A stretch of DNA of 31,053 nt from assembly GCA_964428015.1 (NCBI GenBank), contig CAYRWR010000042.1, positions 1-31,053 on the forward strand, in the 5' to 3' direction. The translations under genes were made by a program, and so were the position numbers. Positions 7,185-15,602 of this stretch are shown piece by piece. The notes beneath the pieces were generated by a model. The model searched no databases, was not told where the DNA came from, and saw only the letters and a list, made by a program, of their open reading frames with translations. Source of the DNA: CAYRWR01 sp964428015 (GTDB lineage Bacteria > Spirochaetota > Brevinematia > Brevinematales > CAYRWR01). Numbering within the stretch: position 1 is the stretch's first letter; each line of letters begins with the position of its first letter.

Positions 7185-7210
7185 TGCTGTCCCCTGTATC
7201 TATTTGACAT

Positions 7211-7239
7211 ATTATAGTCCATTCTGATACGTTTTGCAA
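7211..7239 (-). promoter_or_regulatory. Promoter for the response regulator
   Basis: On the minus strand TTGCAA (7239-7234) and a perfect TATAAT (7216-7211) are 17 bases apart, 27 bases before the start codon region of the NtrC-type gene. The -35 matches 4 of 6. Confidence 0.6.
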
Positions 7240-7251
7240 TTTCAGAAGGCT

Positions 7252-7280
7252 TTGACAAATACCATAATTCAGGATAATAT
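7252..7280 (+). promoter_or_regulatory. Promoter for the plus-strand sugar genes
   Basis: A perfect TTGACA (7252-7257) and TAATAT (7275-7280) with a 17-base spacer lie 30 bases upstream of the ATG at 7311. This is the best promoter match in the window. Its -35 is only 12 bases from the -35 of the divergent promoter. Confidence 0.75.
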
Positions 7281-7310
7281 ATATCTTCCAATAATGAGAG
7301 ACAGGTATAC

Positions 7311-8744
7311 ATGATAAACTTAAAAGAAAAACCTCATTTTTTAATCTTGATCGGAATGTACCTCATTACTTTTTCCATCTTCGTTCTCATGATTCTACAG
7401 GCTTATGTTTTACCCGGGCACGCCGGTAAAGCACTTACCATCCCGGCCTGGTTATTATACAGCCTGGCTGTCATTCCTCTGGTGGTTATCGTTCTCCGGC
7501 TTATTATTCACCGGGGTCAATCTTCCCTGGAAGAAAACAGCAATCTGTTATTTATTTCCGGCTTTTTGTTTTTACCTATCCCATCTATCTTTGTAATCTA
7601 TTTTATTTTGTTTTTTATACTGCGCATGTTCCCTCAATTTATACATAAAGATTTTATAAAAACAAACTGGAAAAAAGAGTACTGGATCCTGGTGGTATTT
7701 ATAATTTCAGCGACTGTATCCGCCATACTAAGCCAATATAAAGCGGAAGCCTTTTCTTCCCTTATCATCTTTGTGTTATATCTGTTTATCCTGATCTACT
7801 TTTCGGGTCATGATAAACCTTTATTTCAGGAAAGACAATTCCCCTCCATGATCGCGCATGGTATCATTTTGTGGTCGGCTTTTGCCATTCTGCATTATTT
7901 TATCAATAAAGACCTACAGCTAAGTTTTATGCACTCTGTGATACAAACCTACATACCCCGTCAAAGCAACTACATATTAATCTCCATATTCAAATATACT
8001 TCCATGACTGCCTGGATTTTCGCCCTGGGGATTCTGGTACTAGTGAATGATTTATTGGCAAATTTAAAAAAGCTAAAATGGTATGACCTGATACTTAGTG
8101 TAGCCGCTCTGGTTCTGGGGCTGACACTGATCATACTGAGCAGAGGCAGAGCCGCGTTTATCATCCTAATCTTTGGCTTCAGTGCCTTGATCATCGCCCA
8201 TAAAAAATGGCTGTTGTCGGTGATTCTGGTAGTTTGTGTAGCCATGGTACCCTTCATCCCCAATCCTAAAATTCAGACTACCCTGCGGTTTATTACCAAT
8301 CCACGTCATATCCCCAATATGCAGGGACGTTTTAATCAATACCAGGCAGGAAAAGAGCTCAGGGATAAATACGGGAGATGGTGGGGCATCGGCCTGATGA
8401 ATTTCACCCACCATTATCAAAAAGATTATCCTGAAAAATACAAATTTGCCCCGGTGGATTTTATACACGGGTTGTATATCTCACTACTGACTGAGACCGG
8501 AATTATAGGCGCTTTCCTTTTCTTTGGATATCTGTTATCTTTATTGATAGGTTTGTTCAGGAAAAAGTTCAAATCCAACCGATACAGAAATCTGAGCATT
8601 GCTTTCTTTTTCGCTTTATTAGGGGTATCCAGTTTTGATTCTATACTCTATAATGTGCAGGTGGGTATCCTGTTCTGGATCATGGTAGGTTTTGGCTTTA
8701 ATAAACAGTATGTATTGTCTGACAATAAGGAAGTAAATTTATGA
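7311..8744 (+). CDS. O-antigen ligase/polymerase-like membrane protein (Wzy_C)
   Basis: A 477-residue protein with about ten to twelve hydrophobic helices and a larger polar loop late in the chain. Before the last helices it has GIGLMNFTHHYQ and then FIHGLYISLLTETGIIGAFLFF, the pattern of the Wzy_C (O-antigen ligase) family, in which a His in this loop is functionally important in WaaL. Such proteins sit in the inner membrane and either join O-chains to lipid A-core (WaaL) or polymerise repeat units (Wzy); the two cannot be told apart from sequence alone. A second Wzy_C protein is encoded at 12086-13357, so one may be ligase and one polymerase. The start at 7311 follows a strong promoter; the stop overlaps the next ATG by 4 bases, showing one operon. 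Confidence 0.8.
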   Translation: MINLKEKPHFLILIGMYLITFSIFVLMILQAYVLPGHAGKALTIPAWLLYSLAVIPLVVIVLRLIIHRGQSSLEENSNLLFISGFLFLPIPSIFVIYFILFFILRMFPQFIHKDFIKTNWKKEYWILVVFIISATVSAILSQYKAEAFSSLIIFVLYLFILIYFSGHDKPLFQERQFPSMIAHGIILWSAFAILHYFINKDLQLSFMHSVIQTYIPRQSNYILISIFKYTSMTAWIFALGILVLVNDLLANLKKLKWYDLILSVAALVLGLTLIILSRGRAAFIILIFGFSALIIAHKKWLLSVILVVCVAMVPFIPNPKIQTTLRFITNPRHIPNMQGRFNQYQAGKELRDKYGRWWGIGLMNFTHHYQKDYPEKYKFAPVDFIHGLYISLLTETGIIGAFLFFGYLLSLLIGLFRKKFKSNRYRNLSIAFFFALLGVSSFDSILYNVQVGILFWIMVGFGFNKQYVLSDNKEVNL

Positions 8745-9919
8745 AAGATACGATACTCTTCACCAGCGACTGCTTCAGCGAAGACCGGAACGCCTCACTG
8801 ATCGCCCAGGAACTGCAGCAGATTTTTAAGAAAGAAAAGAAATCATTAAATATTGCAGGTGCCTCCCTGGTCAGTGAAGGCAATGATTACAAGGCCCGGG
8901 GTATTGAAGTGATCACGGATTCCTATGTCCCGCCCTCCGGGGGTTTTGCCACTCAGAGCATAGGAGGATTTCTGGCTGACCTCTTTTCGGGCAGTCTGAG
9001 TATCCCCGGTAAATTTGTAAAGACTATTAAGAAACAAAAAGACAAGTTCAAACTGGCTGTGGTTATAGGAGATGTTTTTCTGTTATGGCTGACTTCCCGG
9101 GCATTAAAAGGCACCGGGGTTCCCATCCTGTTTTACGTGCATTCCAAATCTGACTATATTGAACCTCACTACAAAATTGAAGAAAGAATCATTAAGAAGA
9201 TCGCTTCCGATATTTTTGCCAGGGATCAGTTTTCAGCTGATAATCTGGTCAGACACGGACTTCCCGCACAATTCCTGGGTTCAGTGATCATGGATGATCT
9301 GAAACCCGGCCCGGATGACTTAAAACTGAATAAAAAAATCCCCACTATAGGCCTGATGCCGGGAACCAGAGGCGAAGCTTTGGATAATTTTCTGCTTATC
9401 CTGCAGACGGTAGAGCTCCTGGCACAAAAACGTGACCTCAATTTTGCCACTGCCATGGTGGGCTCGATTACCGATGGGATGATCCGGGAGAAAACTGCCC
9501 CGCAGGGATGGACCTGGTCAGAAGAAAAACCACACTCCGCTATCCAAAAAGGAAAAGCCAAAGTATATATCGCACGCCGCGCTTTTATTAACGTGGTGGA
9601 AGCCTCTACCGTACTGATCGGGCTGACTGGTGCCGCCAATGAGCAGGCTGTAGGCCTGGGTAAACCCGTGATAGCTTTTACCGGAATCGGCCCTCAGACC
9701 ACCAGACGCCGCTTTACCGAACAGGAAAGGCTCCTGGGAGGCGGTATGAAATACGTACCTGAATTTCCCCTGGGGGTAGCCCAGGCAGTAGAACAGCTCC
9801 TGGATGATCCCAAAGCCAGGGAACAAATGGGTAAGCTGGGTAAAGAGAGAATGGGAGGTGCTGGTGGCGCCGGCAAAATCGCGGCTTTTATCTTCAAGAA
9901 ATATCTCTCAGCAGAATGA
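8741..9919 (+). CDS. Lipid-A-disaccharide synthase-related protein
   Basis: A 392-residue soluble protein that resembles the LpxB-related family (TIGR03492 type) rather than LpxB itself. Features are an N-terminal Rossmann-like half (ILFTSDCFSEDRNASLIAQEL), GLMPGTRGEALDNF (compare LLPGSR in LpxB), a region VVEASTVLIGLTGAANEQAVGLGKPVIAF that fits the donor-sugar site of GT-B enzymes, and a C-terminal LGKERMGGAGGAGKIA. LpxB joins two acylated glucosamines in lipid A; the reaction of the related family is not known to me. It overlaps the upstream membrane protein gene by ATGA, with GGAAG upstream as ribosome site, so the two are translationally coupled. Placement in the sugar locus suggests a glycosyl transfer step in envelope synthesis. 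Confidence 0.75.
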   Translation: MKDTILFTSDCFSEDRNASLIAQELQQIFKKEKKSLNIAGASLVSEGNDYKARGIEVITDSYVPPSGGFATQSIGGFLADLFSGSLSIPGKFVKTIKKQKDKFKLAVVIGDVFLLWLTSRALKGTGVPILFYVHSKSDYIEPHYKIEERIIKKIASDIFARDQFSADNLVRHGLPAQFLGSVIMDDLKPGPDDLKLNKKIPTIGLMPGTRGEALDNFLLILQTVELLAQKRDLNFATAMVGSITDGMIREKTAPQGWTWSEEKPHSAIQKGKAKVYIARRAFINVVEASTVLIGLTGAANEQAVGLGKPVIAFTGIGPQTTRRRFTEQERLLGGGMKYVPEFPLGVAQAVEQLLDDPKAREQMGKLGKERMGGAGGAGKIAAFIFKKYLSAE

Positions 9920-9934
9920 ACCCGGATTATTAAA

Positions 9935-10876
9935 ATGAAAGCTAGCCATTACCTGATTACCGGTGGTGCGGGATTTATCGGGTCTCATTTAGTAGCCAGA
10001 TTGCTGCAGGAACCAGGGGTCGAAATAACTGTGCTGGATGACCTGTCCAGCGGTTCCAGGTCTAATCTGCCTGACCACCCTTCCCTTCATTTCATGCAGG
10101 CTTCGGTTACCGATAATACGGCTTTGGATAAGATCTTTACCAATAACACATTTGATGCGGTTATCCACCTGGCGGCTATTGCTTCAGTGCAGGAATGCCT
10201 GCATCACCCCCTGGCCTCTCATCAGGTAAACACGGTGTCTACACTCCAGCTTTTGGAAAAAGCCCGATCGCAGAACCCTACTCCCCGGTTTATTTTTGCC
10301 AGTTCTGCCGCAGTCTATGGTGATGAACCCTCTTTGCCTAAAATGGAATCCAGCCCGGTCAAACCCATCAGCCCCTATGGAGTGGATAAATACAGTTCAG
10401 AAAGACATGTCCTGAATTACAGCCATCTCTTTGGCCTTGACACATATGCCTTTCGATTCTTTAATGTATATGGGCCCCGGCAAAATCCTGCTTCACCTTA
10501 TTCCGGAGTTTTATCGATATTTCTGGATCAATACATGAAAAATGATATCCCCCGGATCAGAATTTATGGTGATGGTTTACAGACCAGGGATTTTGTCTAT
10601 GTCGAAGATGTGATCCAGGCTATTTATTTGGCCATCCTGGGTAAGCTGGAATCAGGACAGGTGTATAATGTAGCCACTGGAACCGAGTCCAGCCTGAAAG
10701 ATATCATAGATATATTAAGTGAGATGACCGGTAAACAGCCCCGGGTAGAATTCCTGCCGGAAAGGAGCGGGGATATCAGATATTCAAGGGCGGATATAAC
10801 ATTATTAAAATCATTTTCCTATTTTCCCAAATTCACTATTAAACAAGGTCTCAGTTCATATTTGAATTATTTTTAA
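9935..10876 (+). CDS. NAD-dependent nucleotide-sugar epimerase (GalE type)
   Basis: A 313-residue extended short-chain dehydrogenase. It has the NAD motif GGAGFIG near residue 10, LDDLSSGS (acid that binds the adenosine ribose), FASSAAVYG with the catalytic Ser region, and YGVDK with the catalytic Tyr and Lys. The later part has FFNVYGPRQNP and GDGLQTRDFVYVEDV, common to UDP-hexose 4-epimerases and related dehydratases. The most likely reaction is C4 epimerisation of a UDP-hexose or UDP-N-acetylhexosamine; the exact substrate cannot be told. It is the third gene of the plus-strand operon, 15 bases after the LpxB-related gene, with only a weak ribosome site. Its 3' end overlaps the convergent GT4 gene by 26 bases. 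Confidence 0.85.
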   Translation: MKASHYLITGGAGFIGSHLVARLLQEPGVEITVLDDLSSGSRSNLPDHPSLHFMQASVTDNTALDKIFTNNTFDAVIHLAAIASVQECLHHPLASHQVNTVSTLQLLEKARSQNPTPRFIFASSAAVYGDEPSLPKMESSPVKPISPYGVDKYSSERHVLNYSHLFGLDTYAFRFFNVYGPRQNPASPYSGVLSIFLDQYMKNDIPRIRIYGDGLQTRDFVYVEDVIQAIYLAILGKLESGQVYNVATGTESSLKDIIDILSEMTGKQPRVEFLPERSGDIRYSRADITLLKSFSYFPKFTIKQGLSSYLNYF

Positions 10877-12071
10877 TAATACCCTGTTCATATAGGTCCC
10901 GGAGACTTTTCTCATAGGTCTCTATAGAAAATGTGCTGATTATTTTTTCCAGATCTCTATCCGGCATTCTGCCCTTTTCAATATCCTGCCGCATAGATTC
11001 CAGGGCGGTTCGGAGACTTTCAGCATTCATCTCAAAATAATACACCGCACCGCAGATATCTCCCATTTCTTTCATTCCAAACCGGGGTAAAGTCAGAATA
11101 CGGAGTCCATTTAATGCGGCTTCGACTATAGTGAGGGGCGCAGTCTCATTCAGGGAACAAAGCACCAGTGCATGATACTGGGGCATTATTTTCATGACCT
11201 CAGCATGGTCCCTCCGGCCCCACAGCTCCACTTCCATCTGATTTTTTGTGCTTTTTATTTGTTGCACAAGCGCTGCCTGGTCTGGTCCATCCCCAATAAT
11301 ATCCAAATGAATATTTTTAACCTGTGCCTGGAGCAGTATATCCAGAAATTCTGTAAGATTCTTTTCTTTGGAAATTCTACCCACAAATAGCAGCCTGATT
11401 TTATCTTTGGTATTAACTGCGCTAACTGTTGACTGTTTCTTTAATTTTTCCAATTCTCCCATGGGATTTCTCAGAACACTGGTACGGACTTTTGCTGTTA
11501 TGTCAGACAGCATATCCGCTACTCTCTGGCTGGGGGAAACTATAACATCAAACACATGCTGAAGTCCTAGAATCTTATAAGCTAAAAACCATTGCAGTTT
11601 TTTCATAGCACTATGCAGGATTGATCTGTGATCCCATTTATAGCATAATAATTGGTGCAGATTGGGTTTCTGCAATAAAACCTGTGGTTTATTGGTAAAT
11701 CGACGATACCGGATTAAGATGGAATTGGGACATAATAGATGGGAATCATGGGCGGTATATATAACCCTGGTGTCAGGATGATTTTTTTTATAATGCCGGA
11801 TGGACATCAGGATGGAAGGGGATAAAATATGGTAATAACCGTGGATATGGATGATATCCGGGGAACATTCAGACAATTTTTTCTGCAATAATCTATAATT
11901 TTTGCCGGAATATATATAATCCAGAAAAGAGTCAGCAGTAGAATAGTTTTCCGTCCCGAAGAATTTTTCCACCTGATATCGTTTTTTCATCAATTCTGCG
12001 GTATCACGGAAGACGGATTCTGCTCCCCCCGCGATATTAAAATCATTTATATATAGAATTGTCTTCGCCAT
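10851..12071 (-). CDS. Glycosyltransferase, GT4 family
   Basis: A 406-residue GT-B fold transferase. The N-terminal half begins KTILYINDFNIAGGAESVFRD with the Gly-rich acceptor-side loop (GGAE), then HIHGYYHI and YTAHDSHLLCPN. The C-terminal half has KIRLLFVGRISKEKNLTEFLD, DIIGDGPDQAAL and NETAPLTIVEAALNGLRIL, where the E-x7-E type motif of GT4 retaining enzymes is expected. The ATG at 12071 is preferred to a TTG six bases earlier, because AAAGG lies six bases upstream of the ATG. It is the last gene of the minus-strand train and most likely adds one sugar to the lipid-linked repeat unit on the cytoplasmic side. Sugar specificity is unknown. Confidence 0.88.
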   Translation of the reverse strand: MAKTILYINDFNIAGGAESVFRDTAELMKKRYQVEKFFGTENYSTADSFLDYIYSGKNYRLLQKKLSECSPDIIHIHGYYHILSPSILMSIRHYKKNHPDTRVIYTAHDSHLLCPNSILIRYRRFTNKPQVLLQKPNLHQLLCYKWDHRSILHSAMKKLQWFLAYKILGLQHVFDVIVSPSQRVADMLSDITAKVRTSVLRNPMGELEKLKKQSTVSAVNTKDKIRLLFVGRISKEKNLTEFLDILLQAQVKNIHLDIIGDGPDQAALVQQIKSTKNQMEVELWGRRDHAEVMKIMPQYHALVLCSLNETAPLTIVEAALNGLRILTLPRFGMKEMGDICGAVYYFEMNAESLRTALESMRQDIEKGRMPDRDLEKIISTFSIETYEKSLRDLYEQGIIKNNSNMN

Positions 12072-12085
12072 AATCAACCTTTCAA

Positions 12086-13357
12086 TTACCTATTTACAAC
12101 TGAATATGCTAACAATATTTGTGCCTCTGTTTTCTGTGTATTCTCATACCTGCTGCCGGCAATAGACAATCCCAGCAGAATGGTAAAAGGCAGCATCTGC
12201 GATGGTGTAAATAAACGATGCTCCGTAAAGGAAGAAAGTATAGCCACCCAGAATGCCAGAAATAAAGCTGAACCCACCCAACTGTCTTTTATTGTAAGCA
12301 GATACTTTCTGACTTCTGATAAAAAGAGCAACAGCAGGATCAGCCCCACTATACCGGTCTCAGCCAGGACATGGTAAAACGAATGGTGGGCGTGAGCAGC
12401 ATCATAATGGAAGTCTTCAGGTTTATTCTGCATGTATAAATGAGGTATTCCCTCCAGTTTATAGGGCACATCATTATAACTGCCGAAACCAGTACCTATG
12501 AGAGGACTTTGAGTAAATAAATAAATAGCCCGTGGCCATAAGTTGAAAAGTCTATCATTTAATGTATCAGCACGATGACCAAGGATTTTGGGAGCATTAT
12601 TTTTAGTAACTCCCTTGGTATAATGCATATGAAATACCCAACCTGCCAGAAGAACTTGGGCTATAAATAATGAAATTACTATTGTTTTATGCCAGTACTT
12701 TTTCATATCAAAAATACCAATAAACACTGCTATAAAAAGGGCTGCCACACTCCCTCTGGAATCAGTCAGCCATAATGCAATTAAATGAATTGAGAAAACC
12801 GCTAAATTGAGAAGGTTCCTTTTTTTCAACAGGAGTCCCAAAGAAAAAGCACTCATCATGGCAAAAAAACCGCCAGCTGCATTATGCGCTATAAAGAGTG
12901 AATGAAAAATGTTATTTTCATAGAGAAAAAGACTCCCACCGGTAATAGCAAAAATTACCAGCAAGACCAGATTTATACAAGCAGCAAAAATTAGAAATGA
13001 TTGAAAAATCGTTCTCAAATCTAATTTCACCTTCACCAATGATATGATAAACAAAGGAAAAAAAGTTATGAATACATTCCCATCCCTGCGATAAAAACTT
13101 AGACTATATAATGAGGAGGGATGATACAGGATGATTAACCATATATAATAAAGAAAAAGTATTCCCAGTAAAAGGGTAATATTCGTAATGCTTTTTTGTC
13201 TGTACAAAAGAATTGGAATAAAAATAAAGAGTAAAAACATGGAAGCACTTATAGATACTAAATTTGTAACTGAAAAGAAGAGTGCAATTACGGCTATGAT
13301 AATCGTAAAAAAAGTGGCATTTTTACGCCATTGAATGTTCGAAATAGAGAGTCCCAT
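12086..13357 (-). CDS. O-antigen polymerase/ligase-like membrane protein (Wzy_C)
   Basis: A 423-residue protein with about ten to twelve membrane helices. A large polar loop at about residues 260-330 contains SPLIGTGFGSYND and then AAHAHHSFYHVLAETGIVGLILLL, the Wzy_C signature with its His cluster. Its location between glycosyltransferase genes inside the repeat-unit train, on the same strand as wzx, makes it the better candidate for the O-antigen polymerase Wzy, leaving the protein at 7311-8744 as candidate ligase; this assignment is inference. Start and upstream stop share one base (TAATG), so translation is coupled to the preceding GT4 gene. Codon use is AT-rich like its upstream neighbours. 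Confidence 0.82.
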   Translation of the reverse strand: MGLSISNIQWRKNATFFTIIIAVIALFFSVTNLVSISASMFLLFIFIPILLYRQKSITNITLLLGILFLYYIWLIILYHPSSLYSLSFYRRDGNVFITFFPLFIISLVKVKLDLRTIFQSFLIFAACINLVLLVIFAITGGSLFLYENNIFHSLFIAHNAAGGFFAMMSAFSLGLLLKKRNLLNLAVFSIHLIALWLTDSRGSVAALFIAVFIGIFDMKKYWHKTIVISLFIAQVLLAGWVFHMHYTKGVTKNNAPKILGHRADTLNDRLFNLWPRAIYLFTQSPLIGTGFGSYNDVPYKLEGIPHLYMQNKPEDFHYDAAHAHHSFYHVLAETGIVGLILLLLFLSEVRKYLLTIKDSWVGSALFLAFWVAILSSFTEHRLFTPSQMLPFTILLGLSIAGSRYENTQKTEAQILLAYSVVNR

Positions 13358-14469
13358 TAACGATTCCAGTCGCTGTCAGGATCAGTAATAAAACTCCATA
13401 CCTGGTTCATTTTATTTTTCCAGGTAAGATGTTCTGCAGCAAATTTTGTGATTTCTCCCGATTTTCGGATAGAGACACATTGCTGGTAAAAAGATTCGAT
13501 CTTATCAAAATCCAAATCACTTTCATTATTAGGAAATTCCATTATAAAGGGCAGCGTATTTGGACAGTCTACATCCCGATATCCAGTTATTACGGGAAGA
13601 CCGGATCCCAAATAATGCCTGAATTTAAGAGTGGCACCTTCGTTAAGATTATTCCTGAACATTGCCAAAGACGCAATTCCTATATCAGAGCCGGCAATAA
13701 TTTCGTTTATTTTTTCTTTATCTTTTATGTAACCATAGAATCGAATTGAAGGGTTTTCTATCTCAAAGCTGTTGTCATAACCAACTATGTGAATGAGAAA
13801 TTTTTCCTGATTCTTACTATGCGCAAAAGATTGGAGCAATCTATCCAGACCATGCCAGGCCATCCCTGCGCTCCCCATAAACAGTAGATTGATTTTGTTA
13901 TTAGTGGGGGTATGCTTAATAAATTGTATGTCCTGAGGATTTATACCATTTCCTATTACCATCCCTGGTTTCTTATTAAATTCCTTTTCATACTCCAGAA
14001 TTTCGTTTGTTACTGCAATAAATCCTGTTACTTTTTTTAAATATTTTCTTGCCAGAAATTTTTCCAGAACCCATCTCATCTTGGAAATATTACGCATTTC
14101 CTGTATGATTTTACTTTGAATCTCTACAAATACCGGAGCCTGCGCAGCAAGTTTGCTGTATAAATTGAAAAAAAACATCCTGTCTCTAATATATATATAA
14201 TCAGGTTTCAACTCTTTTAGTTTATTGACTACATAAGTGATGAGTTTTCGATAGGCAGAAATACTTCTGGGAGTTTTTTTCTGTCCTGCAGGGAATACAT
14301 ACACTTTACTTTCACTTTCCAGGTTGTTTTCCCGATCTTCCAGCCCCATCTGCATAAGATGTACATTGACTCCCAAATCCAAAAGGGCTTTTTTTTGAGA
14401 ATTAATCTTATTGATCACCCCTCGTTCTTCCGGGAAAAATATGGGTGTAATATATACCAACAATTTCAA
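13357..14469 (-). CDS. Glycosyltransferase, GT4-like
   Basis: A 370-residue GT-B type protein: KLLVYITPIFFPEERGVINKI at the N-terminus, ELKPDYIYIRDRMFFF and VEIQSKI in the first half, then NKINLLFMGSAGMAWHGLDRLL, HIVGYDNSF, IRFYGYIKDKEKINEII and EGATLKFRHYLGSGLPVI in the second half, the typical order of GT4 enzymes. The start is TTG at 14469, with AAGGAA upstream at normal spacing. It lies 11 bases after the 2-epimerase gene and shares one base with the next gene. It presumably transfers one sugar onto the growing lipid-linked unit; donor unknown. Confidence 0.82.
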   Translation of the reverse strand: MKLLVYITPIFFPEERGVINKINSQKKALLDLGVNVHLMQMGLEDRENNLESESKVYVFPAGQKKTPRSISAYRKLITYVVNKLKELKPDYIYIRDRMFFFNLYSKLAAQAPVFVEIQSKIIQEMRNISKMRWVLEKFLARKYLKKVTGFIAVTNEILEYEKEFNKKPGMVIGNGINPQDIQFIKHTPTNNKINLLFMGSAGMAWHGLDRLLQSFAHSKNQEKFLIHIVGYDNSFEIENPSIRFYGYIKDKEKINEIIAGSDIGIASLAMFRNNLNEGATLKFRHYLGSGLPVITGYRDVDCPNTLPFIMEFPNNESDLDFDKIESFYQQCVSIRKSGEITKFAAEHLTWKNKMNQVWSFITDPDSDWNR

Positions 14470-14480
14470 ATAAATTTCCT

Positions 14481-15587
14481 TTAAGCAATCAAATACTTGA
14501 TAATATTTTCAGCTGCATTTCCATCACCAAAAATCCGGGAAAGATTTTTATTTGGATTAAAATCATTCTCAATTATATTATAACTATCCAGAATCTTTTC
14601 TTCATCAGCCGAAGTAATAAAATTCCATCCGGCAGATACTGTTTCCAACCACTCTGTTTCATCACGCATAGTAATACAGGGGACTTTGAGAAAAAAGGCT
14701 TCTTTCTGGATCCCGCCAGAATCAGTAATGATGACACTCGCGTTGGATTCAAGATTTATCATATCCAAATACCCAACCGGCTCAATAATAGTTACATTTG
14801 CCGGAATTTTTATATTATACTGTGAAATATATTTTTTTGTTCGAGGATGTAGGGTCAAAATAATTTTTTTGGAAATTGTTTTAAAAGCTGAGAAAATACT
14901 TTGCAAGCGTTGAGGGTCATCTGTATTCTCTGCTCTATGAATGGTAGATAACAAATATTCGCCCTGATTTAAGGAAAGCTGTTTAAGAATTGCAGATTGC
15001 TTTTTGGACATCTCTGTATAAAAAAGTACTGCGTCATACATAATATCACCGGTATTTTTTACAACCAGATTCTTGTGATGTAAATATTTTCCTGGTTTTT
15101 GATCAAAAATATTTTCTTTTTGTAAATTTGCAATAGCCAGATCAGTAGGACAAAACAAATAGGATGCTATGTGATCTGTCAAAAGTCTGTTTTGTTCCTC
15201 CGGCATGAACATATTGAAACTGCGTAATCCCGCTTCAACATGTGCCACTGGAATATGCATTTTGGTAGCTGTTATTGCACCTGCCAGAGTAGAATTGGTA
15301 TCTCCATAAACTAATAAAACATCCGGTTTCACTTCTACTAATATTTTTTCCAATGATTTCATGATGTCACCCGTCTGTACAGCGTGTGAACCGGAACCCA
15401 CATTTAAATGAAATTGAGGAGAAGGAATATCTAATTCCTGAAAAAAAATATCAGACATATTTTTATCATAGTGCTGGCCGGTATGGACTATTATTTCCTG
15501 GATCTGAGAATTTGTTTTCAGATATCTACTGAGGGCCGCTGCTTTTACAAACTGAGGCCTGGCCCCAATCACAGTAACAATTTTCAT
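14481..15587 (-). CDS. UDP-GlcNAc 2-epimerase type (WecB/WbpI-like)
   Basis: A 368-residue non-hydrolysing UDP-N-acetylhexosamine 2-epimerase. Family motifs are GARPQFVKAA, TGQHYDKNMSDIFFQEL, VYGDTNSTLAGA, HVEAGLRSF, MPEEQNR, TIHRAEN, HPRTKKYI and DSGGIQKEAFFLKVPC. Typical members are about 370-380 residues. The substrate may be UDP-GlcNAc (WecB, giving UDP-ManNAc) or UDP-2,3-diacetamido-glucuronate (WbpI/WlbD). The first fits the adjacent 6-dehydrogenase gene (15 bases upstream), a WecB-WecC-like pair; the second fits the WlbA- and WlbB-like genes further upstream in the same train. Confidence 0.9.
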   Translation of the reverse strand: MKIVTVIGARPQFVKAAALSRYLKTNSQIQEIIVHTGQHYDKNMSDIFFQELDIPSPQFHLNVGSGSHAVQTGDIMKSLEKILVEVKPDVLLVYGDTNSTLAGAITATKMHIPVAHVEAGLRSFNMFMPEEQNRLLTDHIASYLFCPTDLAIANLQKENIFDQKPGKYLHHKNLVVKNTGDIMYDAVLFYTEMSKKQSAILKQLSLNQGEYLLSTIHRAENTDDPQRLQSIFSAFKTISKKIILTLHPRTKKYISQYNIKIPANVTIIEPVGYLDMINLESNASVIITDSGGIQKEAFFLKVPCITMRDETEWLETVSAGWNFITSADEEKILDSYNIIENDFNPNKNLSRIFGDGNAAENIIKYLIA

Positions 15588-15602
15588 GATTTTTACCGGA
15601 CC

